Positions 1 through 8,636 of a DNA stretch of 34,030 nt are shown piece by piece (positions within the stretch are counted from its first letter, which is position 1; each line of letters begins with the position of its first letter). Origin of the DNA: Pelotomaculum propionicicum (lineage in GTDB: Bacteria > Bacillota > Desulfotomaculia > Desulfotomaculales > Pelotomaculaceae); the NCBI RefSeq assembly GCF_004369225.1, contig NZ_QFFZ01000040.1:1-34030 (forward strand), in the 5' to 3' direction. The notes beneath the pieces are model-generated. The model ran no database searches and had not been told where the DNA came from. It saw only the letters and a program-made list of their open reading frames with translations. The position numbers were made by a program, and so were the translations under genes.

Positions 1-2
1 TG

Positions 3-149
3 TACACGCTGAAGGAGGACGGTGAGCTGTCCTTTGACTACGCGGGCTGCCTGGAATGCGGCACCTGCAGGATTATTTGCCCGAAGGAGGGGGCGATCAG
101 CTGGCAGTATCCCAGGGGCGGGTTTGGAATTAATTTCAGGTATGGTTAG
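3..149 (+). CDS. fixX: FixX-like ferredoxin, C-terminal end (partial)
   Basis: The window opens inside this gene; 48 codons remain before TAG. The peptide has the cluster C-LE-C-GT-C-RII-C-P, which would bind one [4Fe-4S] centre, followed by the tail WQYPRGGFGINFRYG typical of FixX proteins. FixX is the small ferredoxin that works with the electron-transfer flavoprotein pair FixAB and the quinone oxidoreductase FixC, so fixC probably lies just upstream, outside the window. The single Cys cluster and the tail support FixX over a generic 2[4Fe-4S] ferredoxin. The N-terminus cannot be seen. Confidence 0.8.
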   Translation, partial: YTLKEDGELSFDYAGCLECGTCRIICPKEGAISWQYPRGGFGINFRYG

Positions 150-317
150 GTTTTTAGGGAATTTGCTCTATCAAGAAGGCTTATGACGTAAAAACCTCAG
201 AGAGAAGGGCATGGGTTATAGGTTGAAAAACCGTATCCCGTGCCTTTGGTTTAGCTGTCAACAAATTTGCGAGAATTGGTTAGTCTTGTTGTTTAAATAG
301 CTGAAAGAAAGTAACAG

Positions 318-420
318 GTGTAAGCTCCGCTGAGGAATTATTCTCAGAACCGGGGTGAGTAGCTAATGTGCTCTGTAAAAGCGGGCAGCGCACCGGAGTT
401 CCACGCTAAGAGGTTTTTTA
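318..420 (+). ncRNA. possible structured leader RNA (three-way junction), unknown class
   Basis: This is the only structured part of the 339-base gene-free stretch 150-488. Paired by eye: P1 323-329 with 394-400 (7 pairs, one G-U); P2 330-334 with 343-347 around an 8-nt loop; P3 368-371 with 390-393 and 373-375 with 386-388 around a 10-nt loop. P2 starts on the base after P1, and P3 ends on the base before the P1 return strand, so the helices form a closed three-way junction. Bases 348-367 are an unpaired purine-rich joiner. A T-run follows at 415-419. I matched it to no known riboswitch. It lies 89 bases before the GTG of the sensor-like gene. No covariation was tested, so chance folding remains possible. 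Confidence 0.3.
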
Positions 421-488
421 TATTTTGACCTTTGTGGTATATTAAAATCTATAGAGAAATTTCTTGTGGTCAACGGAGGCTGCCTAAC

Positions 489-1211
489 GTGAAGGAAATA
501 AAAAAGCTTTTTGAGGAAAGCGAATCGGAAATAACAAAACTCATAATTGATAAGGCCGAGCAAGGCGGATATACCCGTTATACTTCGGCCAATATTAAGG
601 ACTGGTTACTCTCAGTAAGAGAGATAACCAAAGGTATTGTTAAGCTATGTTTAAGAAATGAAACAGATACTTTGTATGTGGATAGCAATTATGAAAGTGA
701 TGAAATTACAGCCTTTGGTATTAAAGAGGCCAGGTATCACCGTTCCCGCGGTGTGCCTCTTTCCATGTATCTGGGAATGGCAAAGAATTACCGGAAGGCT
801 TTCCTGGCGGAAATAGGGAATTCCCACCTGGAGCCTGCAAGAAAAGAAAGCGTGCTTAAAAAAATAAATCTTTACTTTGACCAATTTGAAATCGGTTGCT
901 GTATGGAATGGGAAAAGTCAACAACAGATCAAAAGTTATACGAGCTGCAAGAGGTAAACAGGCTGCTCGGCAACGAAATTAGCAGGCTTAGACACACCAA
1001 TGGAGAAGTATTAGATTTTTTTAATAATTTCAGCAATGAAATGTGTACTAAAGTGAAAGAAATACTGGATCTTATGGAAAATCTTTTCAACCAGGATCTT
1101 GATGAAGAACAAAGGGAAAAGATTAAAGCCGTATATTTAAAAAGTAAACAGTTGCATACACTTTTAGGTGATATTCAGCAGAAGGCCAGAAGTGCAGTAG
1201 CTGGATCTTAA
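489..1211 (+). CDS. putative stand-alone sensor-domain protein
   Basis: This is a 240-aa soluble protein of unproven function. The GTG at 489 is chosen because GGAGG at 475-479 sits 9 bases before it; the open frame runs back to 432 without a ribosome site. The stretch HRSRGVPLSMYLGMAKNYR resembles the all-helical sensor regions at the N-termini of some Firmicute and delta-proteobacterial histidine kinases and RsbR-like proteins. The last third is charged and helical, possibly coiled coil. No HATPase or DNA-binding domain is visible, so it would have to act through a partner. The next gene, on the same strand 102 bases away, is a histidine kinase, so it may feed a signal into that kinase. The sensor assignment is a family resemblance only. 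Confidence 0.5.
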   Translation: MKEIKKLFEESESEITKLIIDKAEQGGYTRYTSANIKDWLLSVREITKGIVKLCLRNETDTLYVDSNYESDEITAFGIKEARYHRSRGVPLSMYLGMAKNYRKAFLAEIGNSHLEPARKESVLKKINLYFDQFEIGCCMEWEKSTTDQKLYELQEVNRLLGNEISRLRHTNGEVLDFFNNFSNEMCTKVKEILDLMENLFNQDLDEEQREKIKAVYLKSKQLHTLLGDIQQKARSAVAGS

Positions 1212-1313
1212 CTATTCAGAGGTTATTCTAGGTTATTGTTGTTTTATAACTATTAGATAAAAACAAAGGAATTAATAGTGTTATGTAGAACAATGTCATA
1301 AAATATCAAAGGG

Positions 1314-3476
1314 GTGATCCGCCTGAGTAACACGGTCCATGATTGTAAGCAATGCGGTGAACCACTACAGGAAAATGTGCGCTTTTGTTCGATGTGCGGA
1401 TGTCCTGTCTCGTTACTGTCTGAAGCCGGAACAGGAAAGTATGAACAGTTACTCAAAGATCAACAGTTCTTTCACGCCGTCTTTAATAGTTTATATCTTG
1501 GTGTAATAATTATGGATGACAGTGGTCGTATAAAAGAGACAAACCGATCGTTTAAGCGAATGACCGGTTATGATGAGGAGCCACTCCCCCCCGAAATCAA
1601 TTATCTTAATGTTATTCACTCCGCTGATGCCCGGTTAAACAAAAAATACCTGGAAGAAATACTTCAGGGCAGGGTAAATCAGTTCAGTATCGAAACACGG
1701 GTTGTACGCAAAAGTGGCGGGTTTTTTTGGTGTAATATTTATGCTTCGAGTACAGGCTTGGAAAACCCCAAATCAATTATAGCCTTGATTACAGATCTCA
1801 CCAGACAGAAGGAAGCGGAATCTGAAGTCCGCCACCTGGACGCGATATTATCTTCTTTGCATGAAACGTCGCTGGATATTATGAACCGCCTGGATTATAT
1901 GGACCTTTTAGAAGCCATAGTTAAACGCGCCGTAAAACTGGCGAGAGCCAAGGATGGATACATTTATCTCCTGAACGAAGAAAAGAATGCGATGGAAATG
2001 AAGATTGGGATAGGCAGATACGAAAAGGCCAAAATGTTCCAGGTTCGTATCGATGAAGGTTTTGGCGGAAAGGTCTGGCGGACGGGGCAACCGGTAGTTC
2101 TGGAAAATTACAGCCTTTGGCCGGAAAGTTTATCTGACAATTTCTTCAGAAACTTGCGGGCGGCAATGGGTATACCCTTGAAATCAAACAACCAGGTAAC
2201 AGGGGTGATTACCATCTCTTCGGATGAAGACGACCGGGTTTTCAGCAAAGACGAGGTGTTGTTGCTGAGCAGGTTTGCCTCCCTGGCTTCAGTTGCGATA
2301 GATAACGCCATGCTGGTTACCGCTCTGAAACAAGAAATATCTGAGAGAAAGCGGGCCGAGGAGGCCCTTTACGAATCTACTGAACTGGTAAGAACCATAT
2401 TACAAAGCGCAAAAGACCTAATTTATGTAAAGAGTTCTAATTTAACATATTTATTTGCCAACCCGGTCCTGGCCAAATTCGTTGGAAAAGAACTTGATTC
2501 TATTATAGGCGGAAGTGACAGGGATTTGTATGATGCCGAAGTGGCAAATCATGCTGCGGAAGTGGACCAGAGAGTATTATCCGGTGAGGTTGTCTCTGAG
2601 GAGATAGAAATAAATATGAGAGGCGTCTTGCATAATTTTGAGTATATCAAAGTCCCCCTGCGGGACAAAGATGGCAAGGTAGTGGGTCTTTGCGGCATAT
2701 CGCGGGACATCACCGAACGAAAAAAAGCGGAAGTCGCCATGCTGGAAGCTAAAGAAGCGGTGGCCCGCTCAGAAAAACTGGCCTCACTGGGTGTCATGGC
2801 GGCGGGCGTCGCCCACGAAATCAACCAGCCGCTGAATTCCATCAAGGTCGCGGCTACCGGTATACTCTACTGGTACAAGCATAAGAAAAAGCGCCCGTTA
2901 GAGGACATCATGGAGGAAGTAGCGGATATCTCTTCACAGGCTGACCGTATTGACCGGATCATAAAGCATATGCGTGCGCTGTCCCACAGCAAAGAGAGTC
3001 TGGACCTGGGGCCCTGCGATTTAAATAAAGTTGTGGAACAGGCTCTGGAGTTTGTCGGCAGTCAGCTTGCCGCCCATGGGATAGATGTCAGCCTGTCTTT
3101 ACAAAAAGATCTGCCGCTTGTTTTGGGAACACTTACCGGCCTGGAGGAGGCTGTGATAAATTTGCTGGTCAATGCCATGCAGGCCATGGACATGGTTGTT
3201 AATGACCACAAAAAAATAATTATCATGACTGAATATGATAACAATGTTGTTCTAGAAATTAGTGATAATGGCCCGGGTGTAAAGCCTGAAATCAGTAAAA
3301 AGATCTTCGACCCATTCTTTACGACCAAAGTATCGGAGGAAAATATGGGATTCGGCCTGTCCATCGCCAATTCCATTGTAACATCCTGCAACGGAAAAAT
3401 TAAAATATTAAGCGACGGGCTGCACGGAACCACTTTCCGGCTGGAATTCCCGGTGCTTGATATGCAAATTGTTTAG
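1314..3476 (+). CDS. cytoplasmic sensor histidine kinase (zinc ribbon-PAS-GAF-PAS-HisKA-HATPase)
   Basis: This soluble kinase has about 720 aa and no membrane segments. Order: a zinc ribbon with C11-x2-C14 and C26-x2-C29; PAS about 45-165; GAF about 185-335; PAS about 355-475 ending in DITERKKAE; HisKA with the H-box VAHEINQPLNSI (His501, the likely phosphorylation site); and HATPase with N-box INLLVNAMQAM, G1 DNGPGV, F-box FDPFFTTK and G2 GFGLSI. It is the NtrB/AtoS-like type (HEINQPL), which normally pairs with sigma-54 activators; such a regulator begins 17 bases downstream. The annotated start is the GTG at 1314, but it overlaps a near-perfect Shine-Dalgarno sequence (AAAGGGGTGA), so the in-frame CTG at 1323 may be the real start. 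The signal is unknown. Confidence 0.9.
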   Translation: MIRLSNTVHDCKQCGEPLQENVRFCSMCGCPVSLLSEAGTGKYEQLLKDQQFFHAVFNSLYLGVIIMDDSGRIKETNRSFKRMTGYDEEPLPPEINYLNVIHSADARLNKKYLEEILQGRVNQFSIETRVVRKSGGFFWCNIYASSTGLENPKSIIALITDLTRQKEAESEVRHLDAILSSLHETSLDIMNRLDYMDLLEAIVKRAVKLARAKDGYIYLLNEEKNAMEMKIGIGRYEKAKMFQVRIDEGFGGKVWRTGQPVVLENYSLWPESLSDNFFRNLRAAMGIPLKSNNQVTGVITISSDEDDRVFSKDEVLLLSRFASLASVAIDNAMLVTALKQEISERKRAEEALYESTELVRTILQSAKDLIYVKSSNLTYLFANPVLAKFVGKELDSIIGGSDRDLYDAEVANHAAEVDQRVLSGEVVSEEIEINMRGVLHNFEYIKVPLRDKDGKVVGLCGISRDITERKKAEVAMLEAKEAVARSEKLASLGVMAAGVAHEINQPLNSIKVAATGILYWYKHKKKRPLEDIMEEVADISSQADRIDRIIKHMRALSHSKESLDLGPCDLNKVVEQALEFVGSQLAAHGIDVSLSLQKDLPLVLGTLTGLEEAVINLLVNAMQAMDMVVNDHKKIIIMTEYDNNVVLEISDNGPGVKPEISKKIFDPFFTTKVSEENMGFGLSIANSIVTSCNGKIKILSDGLHGTTFRLEFPVLDMQIV

Positions 3477-3493
3477 AACTGGGGAGACAGCGG

Positions 3494-4957
3494 GTGAATA
3501 TTTTACTTGTTGATGATGATGCCAACAGCAGAATGTCTGTAGGCAGGTTCCTGCGGCAGTTGGGGCATGATGTTGTTGAATTCAACAATGCCAGGGATGC
3601 GCTGGCTGCTTATACCCAGAGTGATTATCCCATGGTTTTATCGGATATTAAAATGCCCGGAATGTCAGGCCTTGAATTGTTAAAGGCAATTCAATCACTG
3701 CCCAACGGTTGGCTGACAGATGTTGTTTTGTACACCGGGTATGGCGATATGGCTTCATCTATTGAAGCATTAAGGGAAGGCGCCTATGATTATTTATTGA
3801 AACCGGTGAACGCTGAAGAACTCGCGTCAATCACCGAGAGAATCGCCGAACACCAGGCCTTGCGGCGGGATAATAAGCTGCTCAAGGAATATTTTGACGA
3901 GGCTGTAACCGCTGCCACCCAAGAAACGCAGCAGGAGTTAAACAGGTTAAGAAGGCTTGTGGCCAAGTCAGAAGGCCTTGGCAATATCGGTATATTCTCT
4001 GACGAAATGAAAAAAATTGTTGAACTCGCTGCCAAGTACCATGCCGACCGGGCCCTGCCGGTTTTAATCGAAGGAGAAACCGGAACAGGTAAAGAAGTGA
4101 TAGCCAGATTGGTACATTTCGGCGCCGGCATGAAAGGCGATGTCGGCCCATTTATAGATATAAACTGCGCTACTTTCAACCCCAATCTTTTTGAAAGCGA
4201 GTTGTTCGGCTATGATCCGGGAGCTTTCACGGGCGGTCTGGGCAAGGGACAAAAGGGAAAGCTTGATACAGCGACAGGCGGTACGATTTTTTTAGATGAG
4301 CTGGAGGAACTTCCCCTGGAACTGCAGGGTAAACTTTTACGGGTGATTCAGGATAAGGAATTCTACCGGGTTGGTGGTTTAAAAAAGATTAAAGTTGATG
4401 TGCGTTTTATCTGTGCAACCAACGTCAATCTGGCCAAGAAAGTAGAGGATGGGCATTTCCGGAAAGATTTATATTTCCGGTTAAAAGTCGGGCACATTGT
4501 TATTCCGCCTCTTCGTCAACGCTCTCAGGATATCTTGCCGCTGGCGCATATGTTCCTGAATGATTTTGCCCGCCAAAAAAAGAAGCGTTTCAAGAACATC
4601 AGCGATGCTGTGGCCAATATGTTGGCAGTTCATCAATGGCCGGGCAATGTGCGCGAATTGCGTAATGTAATAGAATGGGCGGTCTCCATGCACGATGATA
4701 CCGAGCTAAGACCTCACCATCTCGAAATACTGGATATTATAAGCAAGACTCAGGAAAATGGTGTGAATAAAAATGATAGGCTAATTAATTTGACTGAGTT
4801 TGTACTTCCGGCAGAACACCTGCCTTTTGAAGATTACTGCAAAAGTATTATTAAAAAAGCGCTGGCAATGCATCATGGTAATAAAGTGAAAACGGCCGAG
4901 TACCTTGGCATCTCACGTCAAAGCCTTTATACCATGCTAAAAAATATTGATGATTAA
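3494..4957 (+). CDS. NtrC-family sigma-54-dependent response regulator
   Basis: The 487-aa protein has three parts. The receiver (1-120) has acidic residues D7-D9, phosphoacceptor D51 in LSDIKMPG, and K in LLKPVN. The AAA+ domain (about 165-400) has Walker A GETGTGKE, Walker B GTIFLDELEELP and an arginine-finger region FRKDLYFRL. The Fis-type HTH at the C-terminus contains KTAEYLGISRQSLYTML. It should activate sigma-54 promoters when phosphorylated by the kinase directly upstream. The loop that contacts sigma-54 reads GAFTGG instead of the usual GAFTGA. GGGGAG at 3481-3486 supports the GTG start at 3494. I saw no clear -24/-12 promoter in the window, so its targets are unknown. Confidence 0.92.
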   Translation: MNILLVDDDANSRMSVGRFLRQLGHDVVEFNNARDALAAYTQSDYPMVLSDIKMPGMSGLELLKAIQSLPNGWLTDVVLYTGYGDMASSIEALREGAYDYLLKPVNAEELASITERIAEHQALRRDNKLLKEYFDEAVTAATQETQQELNRLRRLVAKSEGLGNIGIFSDEMKKIVELAAKYHADRALPVLIEGETGTGKEVIARLVHFGAGMKGDVGPFIDINCATFNPNLFESELFGYDPGAFTGGLGKGQKGKLDTATGGTIFLDELEELPLELQGKLLRVIQDKEFYRVGGLKKIKVDVRFICATNVNLAKKVEDGHFRKDLYFRLKVGHIVIPPLRQRSQDILPLAHMFLNDFARQKKKRFKNISDAVANMLAVHQWPGNVRELRNVIEWAVSMHDDTELRPHHLEILDIISKTQENGVNKNDRLINLTEFVLPAEHLPFEDYCKSIIKKALAMHHGNKVKTAEYLGISRQSLYTMLKNIDD

Positions 4958-4990
4958 AATAAAAATGGAATTACTTTCTCTTTATCTGCG

Positions 4991-5020
4991 AAGCCGCCGG
5001 ACTCAGTGCCGGCGGCTTTT
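4991..5020. terminator. bidirectional intrinsic terminator
   Basis: A 10-bp perfect stem (AAGCCGCCGG with CCGGCGGCTT) closes an 8-base loop and is followed by T's. It sits between the convergent response regulator and cotJC and could serve both. Confidence 0.85.
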
Positions 5021-5025
5021 ACCCT

Positions 5026-5436
5026 TTAATACATTGTTTTGGCGTTCATCAGTGCCTGAATGTCGTTGAGGGCTTCCCCGAAACGCTGGAAGTGGACCAC
5101 TTCCCGCTCTCTTAAAAAACGCAGGGTGTCTTTGATGCCGGGGTCGTCGGTGAGTTGGATTAACCGCTCATAAGTGGCCCTGGCTTTTTGTTCGGCGGCC
5201 AGATCCTCGTGCAGGTCGGCAATGGGGTCGCCGGTGGCCTGAATGTAAGCGGCGGTCCATGGCACACCGGCGGCGTCAGCCGGGTAAACCGCCCGGTCGT
5301 GCTCGGCGAAATGCGCTCCCAGGCCGGCTTCCCTGAGCTGCTGGGCGGGCACACCTTTAACCAGCTTGTAGATCATAGTGGCGATGATTTCCCAGTGGGC
5401 CAGTTCCTCAGTACCGATGTCAGTAAGCAGCCCTTT
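5026..5436 (-). pseudogene. cotJC: cotJC 3' part (manganese catalase-like coat protein), separated from its 5' part
   Basis: Codons 54/55 onward of a spore-coat manganese catalase, reading from the 14-bp core at 5423-5436 down to TAA at 5026. It encodes GTEELAHWE, the VPWTAAYIQATGDP segment, DLHEDLAAEQKARATYE and REREVVHFQRFGEAL. In the rejoined protein these give E65, H68, E136 and H169, which fit the di-manganese ligands of this family. The first ligand, E35, and the start codon lie 9.1 kb away at 14555-14716. As it stands only a fragment from an internal Met (5376) could be made. It is labelled pseudogene only in the integrated state, because excision of the element restores a full 190-codon gene. 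Confidence 0.93.
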
Positions 5437-5460
5437 GGCGTTGTTTACCAGTTGATATGA
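5423..5460. other. left attachment site: crossover core plus element arm
   Basis: The core GTAAGCAGCCCTTT (5423-5436) is followed by 8 bases and then the arm TTACCAGTTGATATGA (5445-5460). The arm is the exact reverse complement of the arm at the right end (14529-14544). Bases left of the core belong to cotJC. Just past the core the match to the right end continues with one mismatch (GGC against AGC). Confidence 0.9.
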
Positions 5461-5542
5461 GAAGTACCTTTTAACAAGTTTTGCTTGCCCTTGTATTCAT
5501 TTATTTTAGCAATGGCATGATAATATTATTCCAAATAATGTA

Positions 5543-5566
5543 ACATTATAATACATTATAATACAT
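5543..5566. repeat. short tandem repeat, AT-rich
   Basis: Two adjacent copies of ACATTATAAT followed by ACAT, in the space between the left attachment site and the recombinase stop. It could be a protein-binding repeat near the att site or simple AT-rich sequence. Confidence 0.6.
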
Positions 5567-5644
5567 GGTGCTTGCGTCTAAAGAATCTATATTTGAAATA
5601 TCAATTACCAGCTTAACAGGGAGTGGGTTATCCAACAGCTGCGT

Positions 5645-5674
5645 AAAAAAGTTCAACCTGTAAAATTACAGGTT
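5645..5674 (-). terminator. intrinsic terminator of the recombinase gene
   Basis: On the minus strand, AACCTGTAA and TTACAGGTT form a 9-bp stem with a very short loop, followed by GAAC and six T's. The recombinase stop codon lies inside the first arm, so terminator and coding end overlap. The stem is AT-rich. Confidence 0.6.
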
Positions 5675-7141
5675 AAACTCTACTTCGATCCGGTTATCTG
5701 TATAGATTCTAACTTCCTTAATTGTATTGATGACAATCTCCCGGCGCTCGTCTGCGGTGGCGTTTTCCCAGATGCGGGTGAAGTTCTGCAAAATTTCCAA
5801 TAATTCTTCCGTGTTTATCTTACGCTCGTTTTCTTCCTTGAGCCGGTTCTCCATCTCAATAATATGGTTATGAAGATATGCCTTTCGCTCTTTTAATTCT
5901 TTTACCCTTTCCACCAGCTCATCCGGTTCGAGCGCCCCTTTTTCAAAGGCGTCACACCATTTTTCAAGTTTCTTTTCAACCGAGTTGAAGTCTTTCCTGG
6001 CCTGGTTAATCCCACGGATGAAGGACCGTTTATCGCCGGCCGCGGCCAGAGATTCATTAACGGCCTGGCGGAGCAGGACCTTGTCATAACTGTAAATGTA
6101 TAGTTGTTGAATAACCTCATTCTCAATTTCGTCAGCATGCTTGTAACCGCACCTGCAGTCCGGGTCGCGGACCATATGGCTGCTGCCGGTCTTGTCCTGG
6201 CTGTAGCAGACATAATATTTGGTAACTTTTTTAGGGCTAAGCCGGGGGTAGTTCTGCCAGACGTTTTTAACCCTCATCCTGGCGCCGCACTCGCCGCACC
6301 AGATAATCCCCGACAGAAGCCCGGTGTGTACCCCCGCGGCTGCGCGGACAGCCCCTTTGCTTTTAATTAAAACCTGCACCTCACGCCACTTCTCAGGGCT
6401 TATTATCGCCTCGTGTTTTCCCTGATACACACTTCCTTTATGATTAACCAGGCCGGCGTAAGCAGGGTTGGTCAGGATTTTGCGCACGCTTGTCTTATTC
6501 CATCTTTCGTCCGTTGGGCCGGGCACGCCCTTGCGCTCCAGCTCTCCGGCGATATAGCCATAGCCAAGTTTCCCCGACAGGTAGCGATCGTAAATCCACC
6601 TGATCTCCTGCGCCTGGATTTCGTCGATCTCCAGTTTTTTTGCCCCGAAGTTGTAGCGGTACCCGAACGGCGCCGGGCCGCCCATAAAGCGCCCCTGCCG
6701 GGCGCTCTCGTTTTTCGCCATGCGCACCCGCTCCACGATGGTTTCACGCTCCAGCTGGGCGAAGACGGCCATCATGCCCAGGGCGGCCTTGCCGAAGGGG
6801 GTGGTGGTGTCAAAGCTTTCGGTGACCGACTTAAACCCCACGCCGCCGGGCTCGAAGATTTCCTCCAGCAGGTAGAGCACGTCCTTTTGCCGGCGGGACA
6901 AGCGGTCAAGCTTAAGCACCAGGGCGGTGTTGAATTTCTTCGCGGCGGCGTCTTCGATGAGCCGCTGCATGGCCGGCCGGTCCAGGTCCTTGCCGCTGTA
7001 ACCGTCGTCAACATAGAAGCCGTATACTTCCCAGCCGCGGGCCTGGCAGTAGGACAACAGGCGGGATTTCTGGGCGGGGATGGAGATGCCCTGCTCTGCC
7101 TGTTCGTCGGTGCTGACGCGGATGTAGCAAGCTGCTAACAT
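5666..7141 (-). CDS. large serine recombinase of the cotJC element
   Basis: This 491-aa site-specific recombinase should cut and join the att sites flanking the element. The N-terminal resolvase domain (1-150) begins CYIRVSTDEQ with catalytic Ser10, and has DRLSR and the E helix AVFAQLERETIVERVR. The Recombinase domain (about 160-265) includes GPAPFGYRYN. A zinc ribbon (about 275-330) starts CGECGARM, and a coiled coil (about 370-460) follows. This is the order of SpoIVCA-type and phage integrases, though it is shorter than many. The ATG is preceded by GGGAG at good spacing. The gene ends about 0.2 kb from the left att core and points the same way as cotJABC. Serine integrases usually need a small directionality factor to excise; none is identified. 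Confidence 0.95.
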   Translation of the reverse strand: MLAACYIRVSTDEQAEQGISIPAQKSRLLSYCQARGWEVYGFYVDDGYSGKDLDRPAMQRLIEDAAAKKFNTALVLKLDRLSRRQKDVLYLLEEIFEPGGVGFKSVTESFDTTTPFGKAALGMMAVFAQLERETIVERVRMAKNESARQGRFMGGPAPFGYRYNFGAKKLEIDEIQAQEIRWIYDRYLSGKLGYGYIAGELERKGVPGPTDERWNKTSVRKILTNPAYAGLVNHKGSVYQGKHEAIISPEKWREVQVLIKSKGAVRAAAGVHTGLLSGIIWCGECGARMRVKNVWQNYPRLSPKKVTKYYVCYSQDKTGSSHMVRDPDCRCGYKHADEIENEVIQQLYIYSYDKVLLRQAVNESLAAAGDKRSFIRGINQARKDFNSVEKKLEKWCDAFEKGALEPDELVERVKELKERKAYLHNHIIEMENRLKEENERKINTEELLEILQNFTRIWENATADERREIVINTIKEVRIYTDNRIEVEFNL

Positions 7142-7481
7142 TTTGATCTCCCAATTAATACATTTTACCTTTCAATACACATGCTTTATGCCTGTATTTC
7201 TTTTATTATAGATATATTCTTTAACGTCCCGCTTTGCTTAATATTTATCTAATTTTAAAAGGGCCAACCCCCTTTATAGTTTTGCAATATATCAATTGTA
7301 AGTAAGTGTAGGATGATCTATTTACAGTCAAACATTGAAGGATTAACCGGGGAATTCTCGAAATATGGAATTGCGCAGAAAATTTATTTTACAAAAATTT
7401 AATAACTGACAAAGTGTGATCAGGCGCAAATGATATATTTCCTTTAGAACCAGGCAAATAATTTTCCATAGGGGGTTAAAA
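7142..7481. other. divergent intergenic region between recombinase and sbcD
   Basis: This 340-base AT-rich space must hold the promoters of two divergent genes. On the minus side I see the candidate described at 7186-7220. On the plus side I found no convincing sigma-A promoter for sbcD. No ORF or strong hairpin was seen. Confidence 0.6.
7186..7220 (-). promoter_or_regulatory. candidate sporulation-type promoter of the recombinase
   Basis: On the minus strand GAATATA is followed after 14 bases by AATACAGG. The sigma-E consensus is roughly KMATATT, 14-15 bases, CATACAHT, so the -35 matches 6 of 7 and the -10 matches 5 of 8. The -10 part lies inside GAAATACAGGCATAA (7186-7200), which recurs with one mismatch upstream of cotJA (15403-15417). 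The distance to the ATG is about 45 bases. This is a pattern match by eye. Confidence 0.4.
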
Positions 7482-8636
7482 ATGAGAATTCTGCATACAT
7501 CGGACTGGCATTTAGGGAGGATTTTTCACGGCATATACCTTACCGGTGACCAGGATCATGTCCTGCAGCAATTTATTCAGCTCGCCGGTGAGGTCAGGCC
7601 GGATGTGATATTAATTACCGGCGATATTTACGACCGGTCTGTCCCGCCCACTGAAGCAATCAAACTCCTGGACGAGGTGCTTTCCCGCATCCTGATGAAT
7701 TACAAGGTCCCCATAATATTAATCACCGGCAACCATGACAGCCCGGACAGGCTCGGCTTCGGCGCCCGTTTATTGGCCATGCAGGGCCTGCACCTTATTG
7801 GACAGTTGACTGACAGGCTAAAACCAATCGTTATTCATGATTCATTTGGCCCGGTTTATTTTTGCCCGGCTCCCTACGTCGAGCCCCCGTTGGTAAGGGA
7901 AAGGCTGCTTGCGCCTGATGCGGTCAACCACGAGCAGGCAATGCTTTCTTTGATTCAGCATTTATCCGCGCCCATTCCTGAGGGTGTCCGCAGGGTAATT
8001 TTAGCCCATGCCTTTGCAGCCGGCGGCGAGGAAAGTGAATCAGAGCGGCCTCTTACTGTCGGCGGCAGCGGGACGGTCAGCGCCTCCTTATTCCAACCAT
8101 TTAATTACGCGGCCCTGGGGCACCTGCACCAGCCGCAGGAAGTGGGAAGCGAGCATGTCCGCTATGCCGGCTCTTTGCTAAAATACTCGTTTTCCGAGGC
8201 GTCGCACCGGAAATCAGTGACCCTGGTGGAAATGGACGGCGCCGGCAAGACAGCGTTTGAAACAATTTCCCTTACACCCCGCCGGGACGTGCGCCGCCTG
8301 GAGGGGTACTTTACAGACATCCTGGCAGGGCCTAAAAACGGGGAGAGCAGGGACGACTACATTATGGTCACTTTGCGGGATACCGGCCCCATCATGGATG
8401 CTATCGGCAAGCTGCGCGAGGTGTATCCCAACGTGCTCCACCTCGAACGACCCTGTTTAACCGCGGGAGGGGAACTGCGCGGGCCCGGCGCCGACCACCG
8501 CCGCCTGAGCGAAGCGGAGCTTTTCTCCTCATTTTTTGAACAGGTCACCGGTACACCGCTTTCCGGTGACCAGAATAAAGCTTTTGCTGAAACCCTGGAA
8601 CAATTTTACCGGCGGGAGAGGGAGGTGCGGGCATGA
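7482..8636 (+). CDS. sbcD: exonuclease subunit SbcD (Mre11-type nuclease)
   Basis: The 384-aa metallophosphoesterase is the nuclease half of SbcCD, which trims double-strand ends and opens DNA hairpins. Motifs for the two metal ions are visible: TSDWHLGR (D8, H10), GDIYDR, GNHDSPDRLG, ILAHAF and ALGHLHQPQ. The length is usual for the family and the C-terminal cap is present. AGGGGG before the ATG is a good ribosome site. It overlaps sbcC by 4 bases (ATGA), which suggests coupled translation. It lies inside the cotJC element, which is unusual for a gene generally found in the fixed chromosome. It would be lost from any cell line in which the element excises. Confidence 0.96.
   Translation: MRILHTSDWHLGRIFHGIYLTGDQDHVLQQFIQLAGEVRPDVILITGDIYDRSVPPTEAIKLLDEVLSRILMNYKVPIILITGNHDSPDRLGFGARLLAMQGLHLIGQLTDRLKPIVIHDSFGPVYFCPAPYVEPPLVRERLLAPDAVNHEQAMLSLIQHLSAPIPEGVRRVILAHAFAAGGEESESERPLTVGGSGTVSASLFQPFNYAALGHLHQPQEVGSEHVRYAGSLLKYSFSEASHRKSVTLVEMDGAGKTAFETISLTPRRDVRRLEGYFTDILAGPKNGESRDDYIMVTLRDTGPIMDAIGKLREVYPNVLHLERPCLTAGGELRGPGADHRRLSEAELFSSFFEQVTGTPLSGDQNKAFAETLEQFYRREREVRA

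Noticed and set aside
318-420. A c-di-GMP, manganese or SAM riboswitch
   Set aside because: GGGGTGAGTAGC is loosely like the start of the manganese class, but none of the other conserved blocks of these classes is present.
425-453. A sigma-A promoter (TTGACC ... TCTATA) before the sensor-like gene
   Set aside because: The -10 is poor and the transcript would start almost at the ribosome site.
5188-5460. A 90-codon plus-strand open frame
   Set aside because: It is antisense to the cotJC 3' part.
6413-7138. A 241-codon plus-strand open frame
   Set aside because: It is antisense to the well-supported serine recombinase and has no ribosome site or known motif.
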